Source of the DNA: Siphonodentalium dalli
Lineage: Eukaryota > Mollusca > Scaphopoda > Gadilida > Siphonodentaliidae
Direction: 5' to 3'
Assembly (NCBI GenBank): GCA_032622095.1
Contig: CP136068.1
Span: 112,417,546 to 112,481,545 of the forward strand
Length of the DNA stretch: 64,000 nucleotides
Numbering within the stretch: the stretch's first letter is position 1; every line of letters begins with the position of its first letter. The position numbers and the translations under genes are program-made. Shown here in pieces: positions 24,516 to 36,319 of this stretch. The notes beneath the pieces were generated by a model. That model searched no databases and was not told the origin of the DNA. It worked only from the letters and a program-made list of their open reading frames with translations.

Positions 24516-24860
24516 ATACAAGAAAACCATAGTTAGAAATGGTAACGCGCTCAAGATCGTATATTATATACCCATGATTGTAATTATGGAATCTTTTTTA
24601 TTTCTGTTAATTGTAATTGGCATAGCTTATCACAAACCAAAAATCAACATTATCGACATAATGTAAACGCCAATAAACGAATTTGAAATTCCCAACTACA
24701 CCTGTTAACGGGGTTGGCCTCGGGGTCTCACTACAACTATTAATGTGTCCCAATAATTGACATTCTATAAATAGAACCCCCATGCGCTATCGCAGCGCCC
24801 AGGCGAAACAAGAATTTGTACATTAGTATACACGCGGCGCGCGTAATAATCTATCAGCAT
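24516..24860 (+). repeat. dispersed repeat H, copy 1
   Basis: ACCATAGTTAGAAATGGTAA, then ATATTATATACCCATG, then AAATTCCCAACTACACCT and ACATTCTATAAATAGAAC occur in this order. The same order is found at 56284-56610. TATAAATA may be a promoter-like box, but no transcript start can be shown. Confidence 0.7.
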
Positions 24861-25319
24861 TCCATACATAAACTGTGCGCCGTGTTCAGAAGGCTCAGAC
24901 ATTCATTCCTGTACAGTAATAATTTCATTCCATTCTCTGGAACATCAAGATCTCTTAAGCAGTAATTTAATTACATGTGCCAAATTGAACTCCTATAACT
25001 ATGCATTCGACTGAACCGTGGCTAGGAAAGACGCATATCGAAGCCCGCGTGTGGCGCGCTAATATCCCCCTACGAGTTGATTATAGCTGCTGGGATTGTC
25101 TTGCAGCGATACTTGTCATTGGAGAGAAATACATCATACTTGACACGCAGTCTGTGCGAAGCCAGACTATCTAGACAGTGATATGCGCGTTCGATATTCT
25201 GGAACAAATAACATGGAATCTCATAACATTGTACTTCAAAACTGTTATACGTCAGTGTCACCCAACTAAAATTCCTTGCAAATATCTTCCGGTTGGCTGC
25301 GATCAGAATTGTCGAGATG

Positions 25320-25790
25320 TTAGATCGTGTCATGAATCTCTACAAGTAGAGATCATATTCCACCAGTACAAAACGTTGGAACTTTTTGATGTTTTGGCAA
25401 GGAACCTTATAAAGTCGAAAAAATAACGCGTGGAATATATATCTTAGTTATTATCTGTTCCATAATAATGTACTTCACTGTAGGTGAAGGTCCCAACTCC
25501 CAACTCAAAATTTCACGATTTGCTTTGCGTCACTTACAATTATGGACTTTCTTCTGGGTATCTAATTCGATATTTATTGCGATATCGCCTCACAAAAGTA
25601 AGAGAACATCCTGAAATTTTGAGCTAGGATGTTAACCTACAGTGAAGTACATTATTAAGGAAGATATAACAAATAAGAAATATATAAAGTTCCCTGTCAA
25701 ACCTTCAAAAAGTTGCAAGGTTTTGTACTGGTGGAATATGATCTCTACGGGCGTTAGCCAGAGTAGAGATTCATGACACGATATATCGCG
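25320..25790. mobile_element. inverted-repeat element, family F, full length
   Basis: The left arm has ATCGTGTCATGAATCTCTAC and GATCATATTCCACCAGTACA. The right arm has their complements, TACTGGTGGAATATGATC and GTAGAGATTCATGACACGAT. Inner pairs include GTACTTCACTGTAGGT with its complement near 25632. The element is about 470 bp and non-coding. Confidence 0.75.
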
Positions 25791-26619
25791 TGATGTGTGC
25801 ATGGTTGCTTATTTTGACGTAATTTTGTAAAAGTAATGGGATTCTCTGCTATTTGCCCCAGGCTGTAGAGTGACTATAGTTCTTCTGGATAGTCTGGGTT
25901 CACTCATGCATATTTCTTAATTATGCCTTGTCAGATTTCACACCAAATTAGTCAGCATTTTCCTAGATCATGTCATTAATCTCTACCATAGCTACGCCGG
26001 TATATATCATAAAACCACCAATGGTGCTTAGGCAGGTGAATGACGTCATATATATTGTTCTCTACCCATCAGTGATTTTTTTAGATCACGGGTATGGAGT
26101 TTGGAGAAATTATCACGTGACTTCCGGTTAGCAACAGTGTGGAGATTGCAAAAAAAATGTGAATTGGGAATGAAACATCGCGATGAAAATGAAAGTAACT
26201 AATTCACAACTTACGAAGAATTCACATGTGATTTAGGTCTATTAATTTCAATTAGACCAATTTCTTTGGTTAGCTTAATGAAAACGAAAAATGAAGACGT
26301 CGTGACACGGTTTCTGATGTCATTTTGGATTTGTGGGCCAGAATCCAGACAAGATTGCACAATCCACGACACGTCTTGTCAAGTTGGCATGTCACATCCG
26401 TCGTGATCACTCCGTGATGTTACATAAATTATTCTTAGCGCTATGTCGCCGATACAAGGCAAATTTGAGACACAGCATGTGTGGTTGCTCCACTGCGTAT
26501 GATTCATATTATTCCACTAGTACATAATCTGGGAACGGTTTCATGTTCTGACCTGTTCGTACAATAGCGTCATAACAATTTCCGGCATTCGTTTGACAAT
26601 AATTTCAAGGCTTATATAG

Positions 26620-26930
26620 TGCTGTAGATCATGCCATGAATCTCTACTCTAACGCCCGTAGAGATCATATTACACCAGTACAAAACCTGGAAACATTTTG
26701 ATGTTCTGACAAGGAACTTTATAACATTGGAGAAAAAGGCAAGGTCTATATTTTTTTGTTAATACTTGTTTCTCAATAATCTACTTTACAATATGAGGTG
26801 GTCCCAGCTTGAGATTTCATGCTTGTTTTGTGAGCTGATATTGAATTAAACATTGAATTAATCAACCAGGAGAATTATATGATAGTAAGCGACGCATAAT
26901 TGCTTACAAAGTCACTTAAAGGTACATAAT
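26620..26930. mobile_element. inverted-repeat element, family F, partial
   Basis: Begins with ATCATGCCATGAATCTCTAC and CGTAGAGATCATATTACACC, continues through ATGTTCTGACAAGGAACTTT and GAGGTGGTCCCAGCTTGAGA, and loses homology near 26930. The right arm is absent. Confidence 0.65.
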
Positions 26931-26961
26931 CCGATTCGATGGTCCCCGCATCATCCAGTTA

Positions 26962-26996
26962 CAGCAACAACAACAACAACAACAACAACAACAACG
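26962..26996. repeat. (AAC)n microsatellite
   Basis: About eleven CAA/AAC units in a row. A shorter, interrupted AAC run is at 52681-52722. Confidence 0.85.
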
Positions 26997-26999
26997 GAA

Positions 27000-28160
27000 T
27001 TTCACCAAACAGACATGTTTTTGTCTCCGGAATAGCTGCTGGAAATGGAATATTTCATTTTCTCCACAAATTTCATTCAATGTTGTTAAATTAGACGTCG
27101 ATTTGAATGTCGTTTGGTGCTTTTTGTTTATCCGGATGTAATACTAATAAAACTATGTCCGGCTATAATATACATGAACGACCAAACAGAGTGTCATGAT
27201 ATAGTTGACGTCATATCTTAACTGGCACTAATAATTAATTTAACTAAATCATTAATTATATACCCAAATAGTTGGAATCTGGTCGTTGAAACTCGAACTA
27301 CCGACTCGGGGATGGACATTGGTACATTTAGGTCTATTATGAACGATAGTGCATGACGCATCTCGTTCGGACCCTGGTGCGGTACGGTCGCACGCGTTCG
27401 ACTTTTGGTGGGACCCATGATAATCACTCGAAACTGGGGTATTTGCCCACCCCTGACTTAGTGCTCGCTATGTTTGTCTTTTCTATAACTATAGCGAGAC
27501 ACATTGTCCCCATACGAATTGGACATCACCACTATAACATATAAATGGAACATTATATATAGATAATTTATTCCCACCGAAATTACCACGGTAATTTTAT
27601 TGTGAAACTTATGGACTCTTTGATGTTTAGATTTCGCCCCCCCCCTAAAAAAGCCACATTACACTGAGATACTTATGCGCGGTGCACCTAAAAACCACTG
27701 TTTGTACCGAAAGGTCGCGAATGGGATGAGAAGTGTGAAATTGCGCACGAATAGAAACCATTTAGAAGCCGAATAAATCAGTACATTGTCGGAGTGTTAT
27801 TAACTTATTTCCTACTTTATTCGGTCTACGCTGAGCATTTTACTGCTAAGTTAATAAGATGAACTACCTCAGCTCATTCCCAATATCAGTCAATTTCTAT
27901 AATGGATTTTTTGTACACTTATTTCTGAGCTTGGAATAAAGATGTACATCTACGTGCCATGCATTGTGTGGTGATCCTCCAATAATTATCTAATGTTGCT
28001 GGATCTTGCTGATAGTGTTATGAAACTGCTATAACAAGGTACTGCTCTTAACATGTGTATAGATATATATATACGTTTGCAAGGTATTTTGCAAATGATA
28101 ATGCCTTTCTGAACATACAGGACAGAAAGTTAAATTTTCAGATTTTACAGAGGCGTGAAA
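27000..28160. other. no gene seen
   Basis: Unassigned DNA with a poly-C run near 27640. Frames are short and domain-free. Confidence 0.5.
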
Positions 28161-28164
28161 AGCT

Positions 28165-28478
28165 CAATTTTATCCATGACAAAATACACCATTTTATCCA
28201 TGACAAAATGCACCATTTTATCCAGGACGAAATTCGCCATTTTATCCATGACATAATACGCCGTTTTATCCATGACAAAATACACCATGTTATTCATGAA
28301 AAAATAGACTATGTTATTCATCACAAAATGCACCATGGTATCCATGACAAAATAAACCATTTTATCCATGACAAAATACGCCATTTTTCCATGACAAAAT
28401 ACACCATGTTATCCATGAAATAATACACCATGTTATCCATGAAAAAATACGCCATTTTATCCATGACAAAATACACCA
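28165..28478 (+). repeat. 24-bp minisatellite, about 13 units
   Basis: The unit is TTTATCCATGACAAAATACACCAT-like (24 bp = 8 codons), so frames stay open on both strands through most of the array, giving repeats such as FIHDKIHH on the plus strand. One unit is shortened near 28385, which breaks the plus frame. There is no start context or domain outside the array, so it is called as satellite DNA, not a gene. Confidence 0.85.
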
Positions 28479-28489
28479 GTGCTCACACC

Positions 28490-28610
28490 GGCGGACTGAA
28501 CTCTGCCTTGCGACTTGACATATTCTGGCCGGATTCGTCATCTCCGGTTTAAACCTCTCAGTTTAAACCTACATTGAGTCGTTATTTCGTTAGAGAATCT
28601 GGATTCAGAT
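28490..28610 (+). repeat. repeat J, short end fragment
   Basis: GGCCGGATTCGTCATCTCCG followed by TTTAAACC direct repeats matches the outer end of the copy at 63845-63890 on the other strand. Confidence 0.6.
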
Positions 28611-29455
28611 TATGGATTAGTCCCAGTACGACGTGGTTCGATACTCGAACAGACCAGAATCAGTAAACGAACAGACCGTAATCGTAATTTCGTCGTAATC
28701 CGGATTCAGATTCTGATTCCGATTACGGACTCAAACGTTCATAATGTAAACAAACCGAGATTTCGCCACCTCGGAGTTTAAAAACACAATAAAACATAAG
28801 AATCTGTCCCTTTTGTACAAATTATTGCAGAATATAAACGATCTATATCAAAGAATTTTAAATGCGGAGACAAACTTGTGTTATCGACTGTAAACGGGAA
28901 GAATATTACTGAAATTAGCCAAATAATAATGTTATTGATGGTAACGCTGGGGGAGCACTTCGGTTGATGGCGAACTTGAAGCAAAGCATTGTAAATTTCA
29001 TTATACCATGTTCATTTCATAATTCCATCCATAAAATACCGCCCGAACGCATGTCGATTTCAAATTCGGCGGATACGTCACCATTGACCGAATTAACGTG
29101 AACCTGCATGGATATGTCTTCTGCTTTGTTCGTTATTACATGTTCCTTCTTATTCAAGAAATAGTAGGATTATATTATATCGATGGATTATCAGATACAC
29201 GTATGTACTATCTAGTCTTATAGCAATTTCATATTAAAAAATGTGTTGTTTCGTTAAATGCAGTCGTTTTGCACAATAGTCTCTGTATAGTGCAGAAACA
29301 CACACATGTTTGGCTAACGTGCTGTACGTTAGTTGGAAAATAAACCTTTGCCCACGAAGCTAATTATATTATAATGTTGTGGTCTTGTGATCGCACGTGA
29401 ACTCATCTCCCAATCGCACAAACACAAATGTAAAGCTTATTCCAGGATCTCGGGA
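28611..29455. other. no gene seen
   Basis: Includes a degenerate GATTCAGATT/GATTACGG palindromic patch at 28600-28730. The rest is unassigned. Confidence 0.45.
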
Positions 29456-29459
29456 CTAT

Positions 29460-29720
29460 ATAGTGCAAATGTCAGTCAATTTATCGATTAAGTACCCACA
29501 CGTACAATTTCCAGGGACGTGGCTAGAGGTTTCCTCAAATTTCCGACCAACTGCACCCCCCCCCCCCCCCATTGAACCAAACATCAATCTCTCAGGTTCG
29601 CAGAATTCCATTTTCACCTCCTTGGAAATATCCAACTTGACACACCCTAAGATTGGAAAATAACCTACTTTTACTGGTTGAAAAAAATCAAACAACGCGA
29701 ACAATTCCAATCTATATGTG
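29460..29720 (+). repeat. family G, homopolymer-bearing dispersed repeat
   Basis: GGGACGTGGCTAGAGGTTTC leads into a poly-C run of about 16 and then a TGGAAATATCCAACTTG phrase. Related pieces are at 30165-30220 (minus), 34600-34900, 42270-42320, 43300-43450, 44500-44830 and 61065-61200. Confidence 0.5.
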
Positions 29721-30544
29721 GTGTCAAATTAATGTCCAACTAATGTTGTGTCATGCATGACATTTCCCACTGCTGGAAATGTACCAAAGTTTAGTTTAGA
29801 CACATTTATTTTAAAATATTTGTCAAATTTAGATAACACATTATATATAACACATACATCTGTTTATACAGACAATGGACTTGGAGGACAAGTGCTGATT
29901 CACTTTATGGTACCCCCTCTCCCATATGTTATTACACTGAAAAATAAATAATTAGTAATGGCAAAGCAACATGACTATAAAAACAAGTTGAACATATATA
30001 CAGATCACCGGTCACCCCCTCCCCCGATTTAGTCATAAGTTTGTATATGTATTTATCTAAAATCGGGTTTGTTTGTTGTGTTTGCTGGCTTGTATGTATC
30101 ATTATTTGGAACAGTTAGTCAAAATAATCCTGATTTGCCTCACGTATGAATGAATGTACCAAAGTTCGGGGGGGGGGGGTCGAGACACCCTAACCAACCC
30201 CTATCGCCACGTCCCTGTACAACTGACAAGTTTCGTGTGTTCTCCACAACGTCTTCGGAATTTGATTCAGGAGACCTAGAGCTGTTATAAATGCTTGCCC
30301 TCAACAATAAACACACTTTAACTTGAGAAAAAGATGCGATTAAGTCGGATTGGCAGCTAATTAGGTGCCATGTATATACACATAGCAGCACATGAACTTT
30401 ATAAATATAAGATACAAATGATACTTGTGTCAAATACATGAGCCATGTTTGACGCTGGGAGAACATTAAACATATAGTATCGGAGACCACGTGGATTTCA
30501 AAATCTGACCTAGAATCGGGAATTAGCCCCGCCCCCGTAATCGG

Positions 30545-31215
30545 ATCCTGATTCTGAATCCATATTCCCGCGAAATAACGACTTTGGCGATCCAGCCAAA
30601 CCGGGTCTAAGGGGGAGTTTTTGTCGTTCAGTTACCAACCAATTGACAACTCGATTTGGTGATATGATCATACAATCAAACCTCTTACCTATCGGACCAA
30701 AAAAACAAGCCGATATAATGGTTATTGACATGTCATAAATTGTCGCGAACGCGTGCACGATTTATTCATTGAGAAACAAGTATCACTCATGGACGATATT
30801 AATCCCATCTCATTGTGGGTTTAAATCAATCTGACAAAGGACATGTCTCTCAACACGAGTTCCACGCGCTGTTTATCACTTTGTTTGTGATATATTTTTT
30901 GCAAGATGCTTTACCTGCAAAGACAAAATTTGGTGTATTTACATGTATATCTCTATATATTAAAGGGTATAGGAGCTGTGTATCTGTAAGTCCGTTTGAC
31001 TGTTCGCAACTGTTCTAAAACTGATTTAAAAATAAGAACAAATCTAATTGAATTTTTTTTATAAAATTGTGTTGGTAAATTGAGTAAGGAGTTGTATCTA
31101 ACAAGAAACAATATTTAAAATTTATATTAATATTTGTTTGTTTTAAATTTAATTAAATTGTTTTTAAAATTAAAATGTTCAAATGATCAAAATGTGCGCA
31201 AATGTGACGCAGGCT
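30545..31215 (+). repeat. repeat J, plus-strand copy
   Basis: Contains AACCGGGTCTAAGGGGGAGT, GACAACTCGATTTGGTGATA, CATTGAGAAACAAGTATCAC, GACAAAATTTGGTGTATTTA and an AT-rich tail ending GATCAAAATGTGCGCA. The whole runs as the reverse complement of 63118-63870. Confidence 0.8.
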
Positions 31216-31284
31216 CCTGTCGCACGAATAAAGGCTCCATGAAGAAGTTTCTATTTAAATTAAATAAAGAAAATTTCTAGAGAA

Positions 31285-31415
31285 GATTCTAAGCAGAATG
31301 AGGTCCCCAGAGGGTGAATTTAGTGATTCTATAGCCCGCTATGCGGGGTAGAATAACCCAATTAACCCTCTGTGGACCTCATTCAGCAAATGACAAGCAC
31401 ACTAAACTCAGGCTT
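31285..31415. mobile_element. foldback MITE, family A copy 4
   Basis: GCAGAATGAGGTCCCCAGAG and its complement GTGGACCTCATTCAGC surround a centre with an internal CCCGCTATGCGGGG stem. The right flank GACAAGCACACTAAACTCAG matches the left flank of copy 1 inverted. Confidence 0.75.
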
Positions 31416-32840
31416 GGTCGGAATGCAAAGAATTATCAGCGTGATAGTTTATTCAGTAGACATAACTCGTTCATGTTAAACAAAATTACAAAATCTAATA
31501 CGCACATTCGGTCATGATTCCACGTTGGCGCATGCGTATCGTATCGAATGAGGTCATCAGCATGGCACATGTCAAGATGTTTAACGAACTGTTATGCAGC
31601 AGATATAGAGAGTATGTACTCACGTCAGGGGCGGGTTAACCCTGTCTATGCAAATTTATTCTCCCAGTCAGTTAAACAGTGTACATAGAAATCCATTATT
31701 TATTTGGATGGTTGAAAAGTGATACAATCAAACAACAGCTAATACAAAAGAAGAAGGGGCCATATTTATTGAGGGAAATGTTTAAATAATACGTTGCACG
31801 TGTTAAACTTATTTTCTGAACATTTCCTTTGGAATAACTACTAATCAATGATGCTCTAGTATAGAAAGGGGTACGTCGGCGCTGAGGTGACCAATAATTT
31901 TACACCTATGCAGAATTCTCAGTTCCTCCCGCCTAGAAATTGAAAAGTTGGGATGACACCGATTTGTGTGCCATTTGTAGTAAAATGGCCATCTTTTCTA
32001 AACTATATGTAATGTTAAAATTCAAAGTGACATATTTCATTATTTCAGAATTGGGTGACATGATTTCGAACACAAAACAAAAAAATATTTGTAAAAACTA
32101 AATTAATTCAAACTGTAGTTAAATTATCGTGAAAATCGCATAAACAAAAAGCGAACGTTTTGATCTAGAACACTCTGATTTATAACATCAATTGGTAGAG
32201 AATATAAATTTTAATTTGAAAAGCAGGAGTGTCGTTTTGATTTACGCATCTGAATATTCTTTGACCCTCTCTATGCTAAAGCATCATTGACGAGTAGTTG
32301 CCCCATTGTAGATATTCAGATAATAACTTCAACAAATAGGTCGTGTCTTGAACTTATTAACTAAACATTTCTCTCAATAAACAGGGCTCCTGCTGCACTT
32401 TGATTTATCTGTTGTCTGCTTTTATCACCTAAACATCCCTCCAAATGAATAATAGATCATTAAACTGTAAACTTTTATGAATAGTTGAATTACCTTTCTG
32501 CGAGCATTATATGTCCGAGTAAGACGCCTGATGGCATAGAAAAATACAACTTTGAACACAATATTTTGGTCGCAAAAAAAACAAAAAACATCCATTTGCA
32601 CGGCATAGAACAAAAAAGAGCGTTCCGAGTTAATTTATTCCCGATTTGGTAGAGGTAAAGAGCGTTTGTTTCACTTCTGCGCGAAATTTGAAAACAGCTG
32701 GAAAAAGTATGTGCCCATGGAAGGTATTTTTCAGACCATATGAAGCCAATACATGTATACCAATATTTCGTGTATTTTTCCAAACTATCTTATACCTCCG
32801 TCCACCACGTAGACACAATTTGGAAGCTGACGAGGCATGT
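31416..32840. other. no gene seen
   Basis: Unassigned AT-rich DNA. Beyond the receptor's last exon on the minus strand, this could include 3' untranslated sequence, but no poly(A) signal can be tied to it. Confidence 0.45.
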
Positions 32841-32844
32841 CCGC

Positions 32845-32915
32845 TTAACCCTTTACCCAACAGCAGGGCCCTGTGCCAATGCATTCTCTTATATATGCGA
32901 GTCGACCATTTGTAG
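32845..32915 (+). mobile_element. half of a family C MITE
   Basis: TTAACCCTTTACCCAACAGC leads directly to GCCAATGCATTCTCTTATAT and GAGTCGACCA, then homology stops. This is one outer end plus one hairpin arm. It supplies the clean TTAA-CCC terminus used to define the family. Confidence 0.75.
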
Positions 32916-33988
32916 TGGGTTTCAACTGCTCCATTCAAAACCGCCGCCTGTCGTTCTGCTCTCAGTTGAACAACTAGTTGAATCCGAACCTTCCGAAACA
33001 TAGCATAATAGCGCCACGATTCGTATGGTGTCCCCACTATATAAATCATCCCGCAAATTAACTTACATTCGAGCATGTATACATTTTTTATGAATTATTA
33101 TCAATTATCAACACTGCATAGCACCAAGATAGTTGGTCAGAACAGACACCACGCGGTCTACAACAATTAGACAATTTAATCCCTGTGGCTTCCGATATGC
33201 ATAACCTTCCATTTGAACGTGTTTGACTAAATTTCTGGCCATTGTGGAACCATGCAGGCTGTCTATATATCTAAATGGAAAACACGTTAAACACCAAAGC
33301 TCGTGCAGTGTGTGATTATTTAGATAAAAAGAAACACCCCCCTGTTAGACTCACATAAACTGAAAACAATAGACATTCTCATATCGTGCAACGTTTAAAC
33401 TTGGGGAGCCAGGGGCCATGGCAGGCATATAGCAAATTATATAAAGTTTGACTGATTTCATCTTCTAGAATTTGAACACACTATTCTTGTTTTCGGAGTA
33501 TTGGAGATTTTGGAGCGAAACCTCGTTTAAACTGTAATCAGTAGAGTCCAATATGCATGCACTATATACGTTGCTATAGAGCCATCATTCACAGTATGCG
33601 CATGTTGAGCGTATTGTGACAGTCAAGGAAGATACGAACCAACACGTCTTTACGTGCAATACACCCCACCCATACTTAATATATATAGTTGGATACAATA
33701 TGATTCACAGTGGCGACTGCACGCGTGTATGTGATTATCATCGGCGCAACGTCGTAGATGTTAAAACCTGGCTCCACCCACAACTCGCGCATCGGATTCA
33801 AGACACTTCAAGAATCCAATTCCGATCAAACACATATCACATGTAAATGAATCATGTTCTCCCTCCATGCGTTCACGTGAAAGTTATATACAAGGCGTAC
33901 TTCGGTTTCGAGATGGTAATGTTCTGTAGAAACGTCGTTGGGTGAACCATAGAGACAGCTGTGCATATTATTCAATAAATGTCAGCAA
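32916..33988. other. probable 3' untranslated region and flank of the receptor gene
   Basis: This lies directly 3' of the minus-strand stop at 33989. No domain is seen in any frame. The extent of the 3' UTR cannot be set. Confidence 0.35.
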
Positions 33989-34360
33989 TCAACGAAAATT
34001 CTCTGGCTTCTGTAGCATAACAACGAATGTTATGACAACAGTTGCTATCACAAATACATAGAGCAGCAGACGGTCGACTACTTGCGCCACCTGTTGCCAT
34101 TCAAGTTTTACGGCTGCGCGCCAGTCTTGTTCTGCGAGACGAAGGTCGTTATTTTCCATAGAATGATTCACTTTTTGCATTATTTTGAAGAACTGTTTGT
34201 CTGACATTTCGTCAGTGTCTCCCGTCGTGTCAGACTGGGAGAGTGCTGGTATGTATTTGATATACCGTGGTGTTGTTAGACCATTGCACTGCGTTTTTAT
34301 TGGTTCGCTGTCTATCTTTGTCTGAGAACAACTCACTGATTCAACTGCTGGTCTGTATTC
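33989..34360 (-). CDS. nicotinic acetylcholine receptor-like subunit, terminal exon (MA helix, M4)
   Basis: This exon forms the end of a pentameric ligand-gated ion channel subunit of the plasma membrane. The acceptor is a pyrimidine tract ending TTTTCCAACCAG just before GAATAC at 34360, entering in phase 0. The 123 codons first encode a polar cytoplasmic-loop stretch, then the amphipathic MA helix, and then the characteristic EWQQVAQVVDRLLLYVF lead-in to M4 (hydrophobic to TFVVML), ending QKPENFR and stop. The E-W-x-x-V-A-x-V-x-D-R pattern before M4 is diagnostic of nicotinic-type subunits. Length and order are normal for a last exon. The start shown is the splice site, not the in-frame ATG at 34390, which lies in the intron. 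Ligand and partner subunits cannot be inferred. Upstream exons lie at 58034-58135 and 60519-60703. Confidence 0.88.
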   Translation of the reverse strand, partial: EYRPAVESVSCSQTKIDSEPIKTQCNGLTTPRYIKYIPALSQSDTTGDTDEMSDKQFFKIMQKVNHSMENNDLRLAEQDWRAAVKLEWQQVAQVVDRLLLYVFVIATVVITFVVMLQKPENFR

Positions 34361-35500
34361 CTGGTTGGAAAAAGAAAGAAATGAATTCAATATACAAATT
34401 ACAGTGTATGTATAAACAAGAAAGACTCAAGTACATGAGCAATACCAACATGATTCTGCGAAATGTCATGGTATGGTCACATATAATTAAGCAGTCGTTG
34501 GGCGAGTGCATTCTAATGGTTTCTGGAGGTGGTGGCTGTTATATAGATTGACGATCGATTGTGTTAGCGGTTTCAACCGTCGAGCTGGAGCTGCTGTTTG
34601 GTTCTAAGTTTAGAAAGTTTTAACAAACCAAATTTATTAATTAATTCTATGCGACGATAATTATGGCGCTATCAAGCTCGAGGACGTGGATAGAGGGTCT
34701 ATGTTGGGGGTTCCCGAATAGGACCAAATATTCCGATGTTCGCGAAATTCCATTTGCATCTGCTTTTGGATTGGAACTTTCCAACTGGCACCTCAAACTT
34801 TCCAAAAGTTGGACATTTCCAATTGATGGCTATTTCAGACCAAACGTAGAAAAATACACTGATGTTGGTCTAAATACAACAAATTCCACAGTAATTACTA
34901 TCCGAAGTTTTATACTATCCGAATTTTTATTACTGACCGTATAGATGTATAGATATACCAGTTGAACTGATATAATACTGGCCGATAACCGGGTTCTAAA
35001 ACCGGATGAATTAGAATGTACGCAATGCCTGTTTTAATTTTTGCATTGCTAATTGAATTATGCCTCCATCTTATATATTGTTATAGCCCAGCCCTCCCCG
35101 ATAAAGCACTACGATCACATACCACCTCTTGCCCACTGGTTCGCCTATAACTGGGATCGGCCCTTTCTGGCCGAATCCTATTGTAATGATTAATATTATG
35201 ACTTATCGGGCAAGAGTTGGTATGTTCTATAAGCGTGCAGTACGTACAAAGGGAAAGAAACTAAATATGCTGTGTTCACTTAGCCTCTTGTCATTCCATG
35301 CACTATGTTCCATTGGTATAACGCAAAACTTCACTTTCCTCATTGTTTTGAAGTGTTATATGTTGAATAACGATTATATTCTTCCCAAATAAATTCTTGA
35401 TAGGAATAATTTCAGATTCAATGTAAACTTTAGCAAACTTTCCTTCCATGTTGCGATAAACTTAATATCTCGATCACCACTAGTATCTTTATCACACTTA
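34361..35500. other. start of the long receptor intron (minus strand)
   Basis: No gene. It contains a weak family G phrase (CTTTCCAAAAGTTGGACATT near 34800) and otherwise unassigned DNA. Confidence 0.5.
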
Positions 35501-35745
35501 TGTCGTGCAATTTATGAAATAATGAAAAGTTTATTAATGAAATCTGGGAGCGTTCACCCAAATCCTGGACCAAACGCACATACACTATCGATTATGTGCC
35601 TCGTACAAAGTCTATTGCCAAAGCTTGATACCATTATTGCTGAATGTCAAAATTATGATATACTTGCATTTACCGAGACTTGGCTATCAGATTCAACCTC
35701 TGACTCGGAGTTGACTATACCGGGCTTCAGCAGCCCTGAATAAGT
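35500..35745 (+). pseudogene. non-LTR retrotransposon, 5' end of the endonuclease/RT reading frame
   Basis: The frame reads SGSVHPNPGP, a signature near the N-terminus of many CR1/L2/Jockey-like second ORFs. It is followed by YDILAFTETWLSD and LTIPGF, the opening of an APE-type endonuclease, which normally nicks the genomic target. It breaks off after about 73 codons at a stop, where repeat R (GTCCGGCCGCCAGG) begins at 35746. The rest of the endonuclease is missing. A reverse transcriptase piece of similar type resumes at 40503 on the same strand, so this is likely the same dead element split and partly deleted. Confidence 0.8.
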
Positions 35746-36319
35746 CCGGCCGCCAGGTCACGGATGCGTGTTTTGGCGTATAAAGTTTTTTTCTCTGCGG
35801 ATTTTATAAATTCAGGTATCCGACATCAAGATTTTATCGGCTGGCCGTCTGTCAGCCTTGAGCAATTTTTTTTTAGCGCCCTAATAAGTATACCCCCCCC
35901 CCCATTTTTTTCCCAGACGTAAAACCAGTTACTTGGAATTTGTTGCAAATTCACATGACTAATCTAGTAAAATGTATATATTTTATCGGCTGGCCGTCTG
36001 TCAGCCTTGAGCAATTTTTTTTTAGCGCCCTAATAAGTATACCCCCCCCCCCCATTTTTTTCCCAGACGTAAAACCAGTTACTTGGAATTTGTTGCAAAT
36101 TCACATGACTAATCTAGTAAAATGTATATATTTTCATGAAGCTAAGACATAATGACACTATTTTGGGCCAAAATTGAAACTCACCACCCAAGATGGCCAC
36201 CAAAATGGCCGCCGGAAGTTGAAAATATGACATTTTTTTCACAAATATCTTCTAGATCAGTTCATGCTGTTTGGAACTGGTTGAGTAATATGACTTTATT
36301 TTGTATGTTAACTGACCAT
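35746..36319 (+). repeat. repeat R, outer left part of composite copy 2
   Basis: Starts GTCCGGCCGCCAGGTCACGG as at 19078. It holds a direct tandem duplication of exactly 149 bp, 35832-35980 and 35981-36129, each with TTTTATCGGCTGGCC, a poly-C run and CACATGACTAATCTAG. The remainder matches 17205-17455. This part is not repeated in the right arm. Confidence 0.75.

Noticed and set aside
32490-33076. 97- and 148-residue minus-strand frames
   Set aside because: They run through a truncated MITE hairpin and show no recognisable domain.
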